DNA of 64,000 nt. Source: Nitrososphaerota archaeon. Lineage in GTDB: Archaea; Thermoproteota; Nitrososphaeria; Nitrososphaerales; Nitrosopumilaceae. A program made the position numbers and the translations under genes. The DNA is taken from contig JAJPGU010000010.1 in assembly GCA_021325615.1 (NCBI GenBank), positions 1-64,000 on the forward strand, given 5' to 3'. The notes below the pieces were generated by a model. The model saw only the letters and a list, made by a program, of their open reading frames with translations, was not told where the DNA came from and did no database searches. Positions 42,131-51,756 of the stretch are shown in pieces (the stretch's first letter is position 1; every line of letters starts with the position of its first letter).

Positions 42131-44788
42131 ATGACAGATTTTTCACAAATAGAGAATTCGATCATTGAGGTAAAGAAGCGCGATGGTCGGGTTTCATCAT
42201 TCCAAAAAGATAAGATTTCAAACGCTATCTATAAAGCACTGGTAGCTTGCGGCAAGCCGGACCACGGGCTGGCAGACAAACTGGCAAACCGGGTTACCGA
42301 GAAACTTGTAAACCGGGGGTTTTCCTCCTCCGAGGCGCCAAGCGTCGAGGACATACAGGACATGGTGGAGTCGACCCTCATAGACGAGGGGCAGGGGGAG
42401 ATAGCCAAGGCTTACATTCTGTACAGGCACGAGCGCCGAAGGCTGAGGGAGGAGAAGATGAAGGTCCTCGAGTCCAGATCCCTTGACGCCGTAGCCAAGA
42501 AGTTCGATCTCAACTGCCTGAGGGTCCTGGCATCCAGGTACCTGCTCAGGAACGGAAAGGGCCAGATCTATGAAAGCCCAGGCCAGATGTTTGAGAGGGT
42601 TGCAACCCTTGTCGGAATTGCAGACGTCCTCAAGGACCCTGCGGTATTCAGCGTCGAGGGGGGAATAGCCCAGAACACCGAGGAGGCAACAAGATACCTT
42701 GACAAGCTTGACGACTTCGACTACAAGTTCAAGATAGGCAAGCACTACCTCAACAAATACCACTTTAGGTCGCTTATCCAGCACTATGTCGACCTTGCAA
42801 AGCGGGGCCAGATGAAGGTGGGAATAAAGGAGTTCCTAACCATGCTGGCAGCCAACAAGTTCGAGCAGTATGCAGAAAGGATTAGCGAGTACCAGGAGAT
42901 GATGGCATCACAGGACTACCTTCCAAACTCGCCGACCATGATGAATGCCGGCGCAAGGCTGGGACAGCTTTCAGCATGCTTTGTCCTTGCAATGCCCGAC
43001 GACATGGAAAAGATCATGAAGTCATCGTCGGATGCAGCACTGATCTTCAAGTCAGGAGGAGGGGTGGGCATCAACTATTCGGAACTCAGGCCGGAAGGCG
43101 ACATGGTCGCATCGACATCAGGAGTAGCATCAGGGCCGGTCTCCTTCATGAACATAATCAATACGGTAACCGAGGTTGTAAAGCAGGGCGGTAAGAGAAG
43201 GGGAGCAAACATGGGAATCATGGAGGCATGGCATCCCGATATAGAGAGGTTCATCACGGCCAAGACAAAGCCCGGAGTCCTTGAAAACTTCAACGTCAGC
43301 GTGGGAGTATGGGAGGACTTTTGGGAGGCACTCGTAAATTCCTCCGACGGCAAGTACACGCTCCGAAGCCCGATTGACAACTCGCCGGTGAGGGAGGTTA
43401 ACGCACACCACATCATAGACCTGATTGCACTCTCCGCGTGGAAGAGCGCAGAGCCGGGGCTGATCTTCTTTGACATTATCAACAAGTACAACGTCTTTGC
43501 AAAGGCAAGGGGAGGCCCTCTCCGCGCGACAAACCCGTGCGGCGAGCAGAGCCTGTACCCGTACGAGTCATGCAACCTCGGATCAATAAACCTGGCAAAC
43601 TTTGTCAAGCGAAAGGCCGACGGGCAGTTCGAGTTCGACTGGCAGAGGTACGAGGAGACCATTAGGAAGGCGACAAGGTTCCTTGACAATGTAATCGACG
43701 TAAACAACTACCCGATATCGGAGATAGACACGGCATCAAAGGAATCAAGAAGGATAGGCCTCGGGGTTATGGGGGTTGCAGATCTGCTGTTCAAGCTGCG
43801 CATCCCGTACAACTCACAGGAGGGGTACGAGTTTCAGGAAAAGCTTGCCGAAGCAATGACATACTATTCCATGGAGGAAAGCATCGCGCTCGCAAAGACG
43901 CGCGGGCCGTTCCCACTATGCTCCAAGACCGAGTACCCGGAGGGCAAGATCCCGATTGCGGGATACTACGAGAAGCCAAAGAACGCCCGTACATATGACT
44001 GGGATGCCCTCATCTCCAAGATCCAAAAGCACGGCATAAGGAACGTCCTTACCACAACGGTCGCGCCGACAGGCACGCTTTCCATGATTGCGGACTGCTC
44101 GAACGGCATGGAGCCGATGTTTGCGCTTGTGTTTGAAAAGAGGGTCACCGTAGGCAGGTTCTTCTACACCAACAAGATTTTCGAATCGGTCCTCAAGGAA
44201 CACGGGCTGTACAACGACCAGATCCTGGAAAAGATTGCAAACAACTACGGATCTGTAAAGGGCATTCCCGAGATTCCGGAATGGATGCAGAAGATTTTCG
44301 TGACTGCCATGGACATCCACTGGTCGGACCACCTTGTGGCGCAGGGAGTATGGCAGAAGTGGATAGGCAACGCCATCGCAAAGACCATCAACATGCCAAA
44401 CGACGTCTCCTCCGATGACGTCAAGGCGGCATACCTGCTTGCCCACGAACTGGGACTGAAGGGAATCACGGTATTCAGGGACGGGTCAAGGCACGAGCAG
44501 GTCCTACACATGACCGGCGACAACGTCCAGAAGAACTTCCAGGTTACACCTAGCATATACGTGACAGACTATATCGCAAAGAACATCACCAACCCATACC
44601 TGAGAAGCCAGGTGGAGAGGGCCCTTGCGATAAAGATGCCGGAGGCCGAGATCGCGCAGCCGCAGCCAAAGCTCACCGCCGAACAGATAGAGGAAAGGCT
44701 CTGCCCGACATGCAAGAACTCGCTTGTCTTCGCCGAGGGATGCAACATCTGCATCGAGTGCGGATACAGCGGCTGCACATCTGGCTAG
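42131..44788 (+). CDS. nrdJ: class II (adenosylcobalamin-dependent) ribonucleotide reductase
   Basis: The enzyme makes deoxyribonucleotides with a B12-derived radical and needs no oxygen. The 885-residue protein has an N-terminal ATP-cone (KRDGRVSSFQKDKISNAIYKAL, about 14-105) and the ten-stranded barrel with cysteines in LSACFVLAMPDDM (about 280), the finger-loop NPCGE (about 468) and SCNLGSINL. The C-terminal tail is Cys-rich (CPTC, CNICIECGYSGC), acting in redox relay or zinc binding. No intein is present. A start ATG at 42131 follows a 228-nt leader. Confidence 0.96.
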   Translation: MTDFSQIENSIIEVKKRDGRVSSFQKDKISNAIYKALVACGKPDHGLADKLANRVTEKLVNRGFSSSEAPSVEDIQDMVESTLIDEGQGEIAKAYILYRHERRRLREEKMKVLESRSLDAVAKKFDLNCLRVLASRYLLRNGKGQIYESPGQMFERVATLVGIADVLKDPAVFSVEGGIAQNTEEATRYLDKLDDFDYKFKIGKHYLNKYHFRSLIQHYVDLAKRGQMKVGIKEFLTMLAANKFEQYAERISEYQEMMASQDYLPNSPTMMNAGARLGQLSACFVLAMPDDMEKIMKSSSDAALIFKSGGGVGINYSELRPEGDMVASTSGVASGPVSFMNIINTVTEVVKQGGKRRGANMGIMEAWHPDIERFITAKTKPGVLENFNVSVGVWEDFWEALVNSSDGKYTLRSPIDNSPVREVNAHHIIDLIALSAWKSAEPGLIFFDIINKYNVFAKARGGPLRATNPCGEQSLYPYESCNLGSINLANFVKRKADGQFEFDWQRYEETIRKATRFLDNVIDVNNYPISEIDTASKESRRIGLGVMGVADLLFKLRIPYNSQEGYEFQEKLAEAMTYYSMEESIALAKTRGPFPLCSKTEYPEGKIPIAGYYEKPKNARTYDWDALISKIQKHGIRNVLTTTVAPTGTLSMIADCSNGMEPMFALVFEKRVTVGRFFYTNKIFESVLKEHGLYNDQILEKIANNYGSVKGIPEIPEWMQKIFVTAMDIHWSDHLVAQGVWQKWIGNAIAKTINMPNDVSSDDVKAAYLLAHELGLKGITVFRDGSRHEQVLHMTGDNVQKNFQVTPSIYVTDYIAKNITNPYLRSQVERALAIKMPEAEIAQPQPKLTAEQIEERLCPTCKNSLVFAEGCNICIECGYSGCTSG

Positions 44789-44834
44789 GGCTGGATCAAA
44801 ACTCTTTTAGTGCCTCCAGTCTCTGGGGATAGCG

Positions 44835-46007
44835 TTGAAGAAAAATGACAAGGGCTCCCCCGAGGCGCAGGCAAGCAAGGCTGCAAAACCTTCAGGCCCA
44901 CGCTCAAGGAAGAAACTTGGCGCGGCAATAGGGGGCGGCGCGGCAGTGGCCGCGGTGGTGATACTTGTCCTTCTCCTGCAGCCGCAGCAGCCAATCGCAC
45001 CCCAGTCTTCACAAAACCCGAAGCTCGGGCTTGTAATAATGCCCCCGACCGAGACGCCGACCTTTGACCAGGTGCATGAGGCCTACATCCAGGCTGCATC
45101 TACCGGCATTGGCAGGAGCAACGTCTACATGATATGGCCCGTGATAGAGCCCCAGCAGGGCACCTTCAACTGGAAGCAGTACGACCTGCTGATGGGCCTC
45201 AACAGGGAGCAGAACCTCCACGTAACACTTTACTTTTCGATAATCAACAACGACCAGCTCGGTCCCTTCCCGGACTGGGTAGGGCAGCAACCCAAGTTTG
45301 ATTCCAAACTTGCAAACGAGACCGTTACCGCCCTTGACGCAGTCCTCTCGCGGTATTACATTGTAGACTATGTGATAATAGGCGGGGACCTGAACATCTA
45401 TTTCAGGGACCACCCGGACCAGATTCCGCAGTATGCCGACTTTTTCAACTCCGTGTACACGCAGCTCAAGGCAAAGCATCCGGGGGTCAAGTTTGGAAAC
45501 TGGTTCTCGCTCAACGACCTGATAAACCACTTTGACGGCAGCATGGTCCAGAAGCTCAACCAGGGAGACTTTGTGGCATATTCCTACTCGCCGGTGGACC
45601 TGCTCTTCTACGAGACAAAGGGCCCAGACCAGTCCGTCCAGAACCTCCAGAAGATGTTCGACTTTTCGGGAGGCAAGAACGTGGGCCTCGTCGAGATTGG
45701 GTGGGCTACTTCCAAGTCAGTCAACGGGACGGAGGAAGACCAGTCCAAGTTCGTCAAGGACGCGTTTGACTTTTTCAGGAAGAACGAGCCCAAGATCGAG
45801 TTCATGACGTGGTACAGGCAGTATGACAGGCCGTTTGATACCTGTTACGGCGGCCTGAACACGAACGTCAAGACGGGCTTTGGGGACAAGATACTCCTCA
45901 ACAACACCGCCGCCTACCTCTGCAGCACGGGCCTCATAGACGCCAACAACAACACCAAGCCTGCCTGGGACGAGTTCAAGGCCCAGGTCCAGTCCACCAC
46001 ACCCTGA
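44835..46007 (+). CDS. exported TIM-barrel protein resembling a glycoside hydrolase
   Basis: The 390-residue protein has a Lys/Arg-rich cytosolic N-terminus, one membrane helix (about 33-55) and an extracellular domain with a clan GH-A look. Visible landmarks are VYMIWPVIEPQQGTFNWKQYD (a substrate-side strand common in GH5/42-like barrels), a beta-4 strand VIIGGDLNIYF, and a beta-7 strand GLVEIGWATS. The beta-4 end normally has Asn-Glu as acid/base; here it is Asp-Leu-Asn. So it may be inactive or use another residue. The start is TTG. Confidence 0.6.
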   Translation: MKKNDKGSPEAQASKAAKPSGPRSRKKLGAAIGGGAAVAAVVILVLLLQPQQPIAPQSSQNPKLGLVIMPPTETPTFDQVHEAYIQAASTGIGRSNVYMIWPVIEPQQGTFNWKQYDLLMGLNREQNLHVTLYFSIINNDQLGPFPDWVGQQPKFDSKLANETVTALDAVLSRYYIVDYVIIGGDLNIYFRDHPDQIPQYADFFNSVYTQLKAKHPGVKFGNWFSLNDLINHFDGSMVQKLNQGDFVAYSYSPVDLLFYETKGPDQSVQNLQKMFDFSGGKNVGLVEIGWATSKSVNGTEEDQSKFVKDAFDFFRKNEPKIEFMTWYRQYDRPFDTCYGGLNTNVKTGFGDKILLNNTAAYLCSTGLIDANNNTKPAWDEFKAQVQSTTP

Positions 46008-46015
46008 GCGGCGGG

Positions 46016-47152
46016 TTGGGCACCTTGAAGAAGACCGTCATTGCAACAAGCGCGCTCCTCCTTGCCGGCTTTCTGCCAGCCCTTGGCATGTACGATCCCC
46101 CGACCGGCCAGGAGCAGGATCTCTTTGACCATCTTCTCTTGCAGTTTGAAAAGGTGGACGTGCCCAAGATGGACGTCTCCGACGTTGTCCAGTCCTTTAC
46201 CAAGCCGATAATCATAGACTTTCCCTGCAGGCCAAATGACACGAACAACTTCGTGGTGGCAGTGATTACCAGCAGGCTTGCAAGGTTTGACTCGGCGGCC
46301 GCCCACGAGGACCAGGTGGTGGGCGGGACCTACACCTGGAACTGCCTTGTCACAACCGAGGCAGAGAAGGTGACCCTCCAGTGCAACAACGAGCTGAGGC
46401 TCAACTCCAACATACTGCTCAACGGCACGGGGGTGGACCCTGGAATCCACAGCGTGGAGGACGAGGTCGTGCTGTACCATGAGTTCCTGCACGGACAGCT
46501 GATGATAAACGCGATCAAGTCCCCCGGCCCCTGGAGGGAGGAAATCTGCAACAAGCAGCCGGGCGCAGGGGTGGACTATTCGTATGCAGACCCCGACCAC
46601 ATCGTAATCAACCCGCTCCAGTCCAAGTTTGCCTCCGAGCTGATGGAAGAGCAGGGCGGTGACGTGATAACAAAGTACGTCTTTCCAAACGAGACGCGGG
46701 CCGGCGCCTTTGAGACCCAGGTCTTCAGGCTTGCAGACTATCCCCAGTTTGTAGGCGGGGGAGAGGTGACACTCCGCGCGGTAAACATAGATGACGCCAA
46801 GTTCACGGCCTCCAACAGCACTGTCTTCCTCAACGGCTCGCTAATCAACAAGACGGCGCCCGCCCTTGCGTGGTTCTACATCTCCGGGCCAAAGGAGGAG
46901 CCCCACGGGGCGGCAAACCCCTTGTTTGAAAAGAGGATGGCGGGCCTCTGGGCAGGCGGCCTTGTGACCGACTCGGACTTTTATGATGCCATGGCAAACA
47001 TGACAGGCAGCGCGACACCTCCCCAGGATGCCGGCGCCTCGCTCCCTCACTGGCTCAAGACCGTGGCCGGCTGGTGGTACCAGGGAAAAATTGATGACGC
47101 GACCTTCCAGAACCTTATCCGGTACCTGGCGTCTGAGAAAATAGTTTCATAG
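46016..47152 (+). CDS. secreted protein with HExxH motif and C-terminal WVK-type module
   Basis: The protein is about 375 residues with a signal peptide (KKTVIATSALLLAGFLPALG), so TTG 46025 is the likelier start of two TTG codons. A YHEFLHGQLMIN segment (about 158-169) fits the HExxH zinc-protease helix, and a later Glu/Asp-rich SELMEEQGGD may supply a third ligand. The last 36 residues (LPHWLKTVAGWW...KIDDATF) are the surface module. It directly follows the glycosidase-like gene with an 8-nt gap, so the two exported proteins may work together. Protease activity is unproven. Confidence 0.6.
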   Translation: MGTLKKTVIATSALLLAGFLPALGMYDPPTGQEQDLFDHLLLQFEKVDVPKMDVSDVVQSFTKPIIIDFPCRPNDTNNFVVAVITSRLARFDSAAAHEDQVVGGTYTWNCLVTTEAEKVTLQCNNELRLNSNILLNGTGVDPGIHSVEDEVVLYHEFLHGQLMINAIKSPGPWREEICNKQPGAGVDYSYADPDHIVINPLQSKFASELMEEQGGDVITKYVFPNETRAGAFETQVFRLADYPQFVGGGEVTLRAVNIDDAKFTASNSTVFLNGSLINKTAPALAWFYISGPKEEPHGAANPLFEKRMAGLWAGGLVTDSDFYDAMANMTGSATPPQDAGASLPHWLKTVAGWWYQGKIDDATFQNLIRYLASEKIVS

Positions 47153-47216
47153 GGCTGGATTGAGGCAGGGACCTATTGATAGATTGGAGTTCTAATGCAG
47201 TGCGAGCTGGCTCCGG

Positions 47217-47312
47217 TTAGATGACGCCATTCATGTCGGCATTTGAGAGGTCTGTACCGTTGAGATCCGCACCAGTAAGGCCAGCATCCGAAAGGTTTTC
47301 CCCAGTGAGGTT
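47217..47312 (-). pseudogene. remnant of a pentapeptide-repeat protein
   Basis: Read leftward, about 31 codons encode consecutive five-residue repeats (NLTGE NLSDA GLTGA DLNGT DLSNA DMNGV) ending at a TAA at 47217-47219. The frame is open upstream only to a stop about 70 nt away inside the AsnC gene and has no ATG, GTG or TTG. It therefore looks like the 3' stub of a pentapeptide-repeat gene whose 5' part was replaced by the AsnC/Kdp segment. The 67-codon ORF in another frame here is a shadow. Confidence 0.6.
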
Positions 47313-47317
47313 GGACT

Positions 47318-47821
47318 CTACCTCTTTTCGTGTGTGAATCTCCTTTGTCTGAGGAACTGCAACAGTGCCAGGTCATCCTGTTGTTTTATCTGCGATGATA
47401 TTATGGAACTTGTAAGCTTTGCCGTAATGGGTTCAAAACGGGTCATCACCTCTTCCCTTAAGCTTTGCAAATCAGTTTCCAGTACTTTGAAAAAGTACTC
47501 CTGATCGCCAATTGTTGAATATGCTTCTATAATGCGCGGCTCTTTTCTGACATAATCATGCATTCTTTTAACATCTGCCTCCCCAAGTCCAGTTTCTGCC
47601 CCTACGTAAGCAGAGATTGATATTCCCAGTCTTTGCCAGTCGATCTCGATCTTGTTTCTGAAAATTCTGTTTTCTTTCATGATGTTAACCCTTTTTGCTA
47701 TAGTACGTTGGTCCACTTTGAGAATCTCTGCTAATTTTTTGAACTGCATGCTTGCATCTTTTGCCATGTATTCCAATATCATTAGATCTAACTCATCAGG
47801 CACAAAGGCTGGATCTCGCAT
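47318..47821 (-). CDS. Lrp/AsnC-family transcriptional regulator, Kdp-linked
   Basis: From ATG 47821 the protein is 167 residues: an N-terminal HTH (DELDLMILEYMAKD, FKKLAEILKVDQRTIAKRVNIM, about 9-50) and an effector domain (ISAYVGAETGLGEADVKRM onward). An upstream ATG (47848) would put a regulator half-site inside the gene and leave only about 10 nt to the TATA box, so 47821 is preferred. It is divergent from kdpA. No KdpDE two-component system is present, so this gene is the likely local control of the pump. Codon use is A+T-richer than the genes to its left. Confidence 0.75.
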   Translation of the reverse strand: MRDPAFVPDELDLMILEYMAKDASMQFKKLAEILKVDQRTIAKRVNIMKENRIFRNKIEIDWQRLGISISAYVGAETGLGEADVKRMHDYVRKEPRIIEAYSTIGDQEYFFKVLETDLQSLREEVMTRFEPITAKLTSSIISSQIKQQDDLALLQFLRQRRFTHEKR

Positions 47822-47840
47822 GGCAAGTCTAATGATATTT

Positions 47841-47879
47841 GATAGCATATCAATGTTTTTATAGTGCTATCAGATAGCA
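47841..47879. promoter_or_regulatory. operator with perfect 15-nt palindrome plus a third half-site
   Basis: TGCTATC (47865-47871) and GATAGCA (47873-47879) flank one A. A third GATAGCA lies at 47841-47847, exactly 32 nt (three helical turns) from the second arm, so all could be bound on one DNA face. The TATA-like box of the leftward regulator gene (CTATAAAA on the minus strand, 47856-47863) sits between them. This is the strongest operator candidate in the window. Confidence 0.6.
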
Positions 47880-48016
47880 TGAAAACCTATATTCATGTAT
47901 CTTGACGTATGTTTGGATTCACATGGTAACAAGTGCAAATTCGGCATGTTTAGCAAAAGCATTAGCAGTGCATGTACGAATCATGTATTCTAAACAAAGG
48001 ACGTAAAGTGACCCAT

Positions 48017-49624
48017 ATGGACAATGTTATACTTTTAACAGTACTGGTAGGTTCGCTTGGACTGGCTGTAATTTTTGGCAGGTACATTGCAAGAATGATT
48101 GTATATGAAAAGAGACCATTAGAAAAAACATTAGGTAGAGTGGAGAACGGCTTTTACAAGATTATTGGCGTAGATAGATACGAACAGATGACTTGGAAGC
48201 AATACTTCCTAGCTCTTACAGTAACCAATGTTATAGCGGCTGGATTTCTTATGGCTGTTCTTTTATATCAGAACACTCTTCCACTTTCTCCAAAGCCGGG
48301 GCTATCACTTGATCTTGCATTTAATACAGCAGCTTCGTTTGTTACAAATACCAATCTTCAACATTATGCTGGAGACCAACAACTTTCGATTTTTTCACAG
48401 ATGGTAGGTCTGATCTTTATGATGTTTGTGGCCCCTGCATCTGGAATAGCTGCAGCATTTGCTTTCATCAGAGGTTTTATTCGAAAAGAGTTCGGGCTGG
48501 GAAATTTCTATGTTGACTTTACTAGAATAGTCATAACGCTGTTACTACCCATCTCATTTTTCGCAGCGTTACTATTGCTTTTCCTTGGAACTCCACAGAC
48601 ATTAGATTCTACAATTACCGTAGGTACGCTACAAGGTGGAAACCAAACAATTACCATTGGTCCTGTTGCTGCCATGGAATCAATAAAAGAGCTTGGTAGC
48701 AACGGAGGGGGATTTTTCGGGGCAAATTCTGCACATCCATTTGAAAACCCCACAGGCGTTTCAAATGTCTTCGAAATTATCCTAATGCTAGTTATCCCCT
48801 TATCGTTTCCAATAGCATACGCTCATTTGATAGGTAGAGGCAGGGGAATCTCCATACTTGTAACCATGCTGATTGGATTTGGGGTAATGCTTGCCCTTGG
48901 CCTATCGGAATCAAGCGGCCCAACAGGCCTTGAGACAAGATTTGGCAGTTTTGGAAGTACGTTATTCCAAGAATCGTCAGTGGCCACGAATACAGGCGCG
49001 GCAAATGCTGCTCTGACTGGCATGTCTCCAAATGCCGTAATAGGCCTCTTTCTAGGCATGTTTGTTCAGGCCATTCCTGGAGCAGACGGCACGGGAATGA
49101 TGATGATGATAGTATTTGTTGTACTTACGCTCTTTTTGGTTGGGTTGATGGTTGGAAAGACTCCGGAGTTTATGAGCATGAAGATAAACCCAAAGGATGT
49201 CAAGCTTGCAGCCTTTGTATTTTTGATACACCCAGCCTTGATTTTGATCCCATCCGTTCTGGCATATACTACAGAGAACGCGCAAGCTATTTTGGGAGAA
49301 CAAACAACCCCTGCAACATTCAACCAAGTATTGTACGAGTACAGTTCAGCTTCTGCTAACAACGGATCGGATTATCTTGGCACGGCTGCAAACACGCCAT
49401 TTTGGAATTGGTCTACTGCGTGGGTCATGATACTTGGCCGTTATGCGCCGATTGGATTGATGCTGGCAATTGCAGGATCATTTACACTAAGGGATAGAAA
49501 AGAGGTCGTTGAACCAATTAAAACTTCGGGCTTTCTTTTTGTTGGGGTATTATCAGTCATGGTTTTTGTTTTAACAGCCCTGACATTCTTTCCGTTCTTG
49601 GCAATGGGGCCATTTTCAATGTAG
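48017..49624 (+). CDS. kdpA: potassium-transporting ATPase potassium-binding subunit
   Basis: KdpA is the K+ channel-like subunit of the high-affinity KdpFABC pump. The protein from ATG 48017 has 535 residues with about ten membrane helices. Selectivity-filter-like segments include FVTNTNLQHYAG, SNGGGFFGANSAHPFENPTG and TNTGAANAALTG. An in-frame ATG at 47972 would add 15 residues before the first membrane helix. Codon use is A+T-richer than in the flanking operons. Confidence 0.95.
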   Translation: MDNVILLTVLVGSLGLAVIFGRYIARMIVYEKRPLEKTLGRVENGFYKIIGVDRYEQMTWKQYFLALTVTNVIAAGFLMAVLLYQNTLPLSPKPGLSLDLAFNTAASFVTNTNLQHYAGDQQLSIFSQMVGLIFMMFVAPASGIAAAFAFIRGFIRKEFGLGNFYVDFTRIVITLLLPISFFAALLLLFLGTPQTLDSTITVGTLQGGNQTITIGPVAAMESIKELGSNGGGFFGANSAHPFENPTGVSNVFEIILMLVIPLSFPIAYAHLIGRGRGISILVTMLIGFGVMLALGLSESSGPTGLETRFGSFGSTLFQESSVATNTGAANAALTGMSPNAVIGLFLGMFVQAIPGADGTGMMMMIVFVVLTLFLVGLMVGKTPEFMSMKINPKDVKLAAFVFLIHPALILIPSVLAYTTENAQAILGEQTTPATFNQVLYEYSSASANNGSDYLGTAANTPFWNWSTAWVMILGRYAPIGLMLAIAGSFTLRDRKEVVEPIKTSGFLFVGVLSVMVFVLTALTFFPFLAMGPFSM

Positions 49625-49636
49625 TGTGATGAAAGT

Positions 49637-51748
49637 ATGAAAGCAAAAATGAAACAATCAATATTTGACGCAAGAATGCTCAAGGACTCGGTAACAAAAC
49701 TGAACCCAATTTATCTTGCCAAAAAAAGTCCTGTGATGTTTACGGTTGAAGTGGGGTTCTTCTTGGTACTCGCAATAGGCTTGCTGCCAAACATGTCACT
49801 GGAATTTGTAAACGAAAATCGTGTCTTCTATATCGAATCAGCAATGATTCTAATTGCTACTGTTTGGTTTGCAACATTCTCCGAGTCGTTGTCAGAATCA
49901 CAAGCAAGAGCAAAGGTTGATTCGTTAAAAAATCTGGAAAAGGAGGTTTTGGCTAAGAAACTTGAACAAGGCAAAGAAGTTCCGGTTGTATCTTCAAGTC
50001 TTGTGGTGGGAGACCGTGTCCGAGTTTATGCCGGGGAGATAATCCCTAGAGACGGTATTGTACACGAGGGAAAAGCATTCGTAGATGAATCCATGATGAC
50101 TGGGGAATCAAATCCAGTATTCAAGGAAAAGGACAATCCAGTACTTGGAGGGACCAAGGTTGCAAATGATAGCATTGTAGTTGAGATAACTTCGGAGGCT
50201 GGAAAAAGCTTCCTTGACGAGATGGTAGGATTAATTGAAAGTGCAAAAAGACCAAAGACAAAAAACGAAATTGCTCTAACCATCTTGCTTTCTGGCCTTT
50301 CAATAATTTTCGTAACCGTGATTGGAACCATGTTATTTTTTGGATATTATCTTGGGTACCACATGGACATTTCAGTACTTGTAGCCCTACTGGTAGCACT
50401 AATGCCAACCACTATTGGTGGATTATTGCCTGCCATAGGAGTTGCTGGAATTAACAGGCTTGCAAGAGATAACATTGTAGTGAAATCAGGAAAGGGAATT
50501 GAGGCTGCAGGGGATTGCGATGTGCTAATCTTAGATAAAACTGGAACCATTACCGAAGGCGCTAGAAGGGCAATTGGATTTGTTCCGATGGAAAAATTTA
50601 CTGAGCAAGATATTGCTGAAGCCTCCTATGCCGCATCCTTTAATGATCACACCCATGAAGGAACGTCTATCATCGAGCTTGCAAATGAACGAAAGGTCGA
50701 ACCGCCTTTTATGATGGAAATTATGACTGCAAAACCGGTTGAGTTTAGCTCAGAAACAAGATTCAGCGGCGTAGAGTTTTCACCAAAGAAGAGACCATCC
50801 ATGCAAGCACATACCTCGAAATCATTGCCACGTACCAAGGTTTCTTCAAAAATTGAAGAATTGGAAGAAGCCAACGCCCCAGTGAAGATTCTGAAAGGAT
50901 CAATTGATGCAATTCTGCAAATTGCTACCAAAGTAAATGAACCCGAGTTACGGTGGAAAGCTCAGGAAATATCCAAGGATGGTGGGACACCGCTTGCAGT
51001 GGCGGTAAATGATGAAATAATTGGGCTGATTTCGCTCAAGGACACGCTCAAAAAAGACATTCGAACAAAGCTGGATGAGGTCCGTGTTTCAGGCATAACA
51101 ACCGTCATGATTACAGGTGACAATCAGCTAACGGCTCAGGTAATTGCAAAAGAGGCAAACATTGATCAAATCATGGCCGAGGCAAGACCGACCGATAAGC
51201 TAAACAGGGTAGTAGAGGAACAGCAAAAAGGTCATGTTGTAGGCATGATAGGAGATGGGACCAACGATGCTCCGGCACTTGCCAAGGCGGATGTGGGCCT
51301 TGCAATGAACAGGGGTACTGCAGCTGCAAGAGAAGCCGCAAACATGGTAGATCTTGATTCTGACCCTTCGAAGATCCTCAGGGTTGTAAAGCTTGGAAAA
51401 CAACTGCTTATGACACGTGGTGCAATTACCACATTTTCAATTGCAAATGACGTTGCAAAATACTTTGCAATCCTTCCCGCCATGTTTATGAAAGACAATC
51501 CGAAAATGGAAATACTAAATGTAATGCAGCTTCACAGCCCTGAAAGTGCAGTATTATCCACATTGATCTTTAATGCCATAGTAATTCCTATGTTAATTCC
51601 GTTATCGCTCAAGGGTGTAAAGTACAAGCCGGAACTGCCAGAGAAGACGTTTATCAAAAACATGATGATATATGGACTCGGTGGGGTCGTGTTCCCATTT
51701 GCTGGCATTAAAGCAATCGACCTTCTTCTGTCTGCCTTTATGAGATGA
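49637..51748 (+). CDS. kdpB: potassium-transporting ATPase ATP-binding subunit
   Basis: The 703-residue P-type ATPase energises K+ uptake. The phosphorylation site DKTGT is at about residues 300-304. The A-domain TGES (MMTGESNPVF, about 155), the KGSI/P-domain GDGTNDAPAL (about 538-547) and the FSIANDVAKYFAILPA segment are all conserved. The N-domain contains a short basic insertion (FSPKKRPSMQAHTSKSLPRTK, near residues 378-398) that is longer than in typical bacterial KdpB. It follows kdpA by 12 nt. Confidence 0.96.
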   Translation: MKAKMKQSIFDARMLKDSVTKLNPIYLAKKSPVMFTVEVGFFLVLAIGLLPNMSLEFVNENRVFYIESAMILIATVWFATFSESLSESQARAKVDSLKNLEKEVLAKKLEQGKEVPVVSSSLVVGDRVRVYAGEIIPRDGIVHEGKAFVDESMMTGESNPVFKEKDNPVLGGTKVANDSIVVEITSEAGKSFLDEMVGLIESAKRPKTKNEIALTILLSGLSIIFVTVIGTMLFFGYYLGYHMDISVLVALLVALMPTTIGGLLPAIGVAGINRLARDNIVVKSGKGIEAAGDCDVLILDKTGTITEGARRAIGFVPMEKFTEQDIAEASYAASFNDHTHEGTSIIELANERKVEPPFMMEIMTAKPVEFSSETRFSGVEFSPKKRPSMQAHTSKSLPRTKVSSKIEELEEANAPVKILKGSIDAILQIATKVNEPELRWKAQEISKDGGTPLAVAVNDEIIGLISLKDTLKKDIRTKLDEVRVSGITTVMITGDNQLTAQVIAKEANIDQIMAEARPTDKLNRVVEEQQKGHVVGMIGDGTNDAPALAKADVGLAMNRGTAAAREAANMVDLDSDPSKILRVVKLGKQLLMTRGAITTFSIANDVAKYFAILPAMFMKDNPKMEILNVMQLHSPESAVLSTLIFNAIVIPMLIPLSLKGVKYKPELPEKTFIKNMMIYGLGGVVFPFAGIKAIDLLLSAFMR

Positions 51749-51756
51749 TATAAAAT

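Noticed and set aside
47173-47376. 67-codon minus-strand ORF near the AsnC gene
   Set aside because: Its product has no recognisable pattern and is rich in Trp/Cys/His; the pentapeptide repeats in another frame explain the region better.
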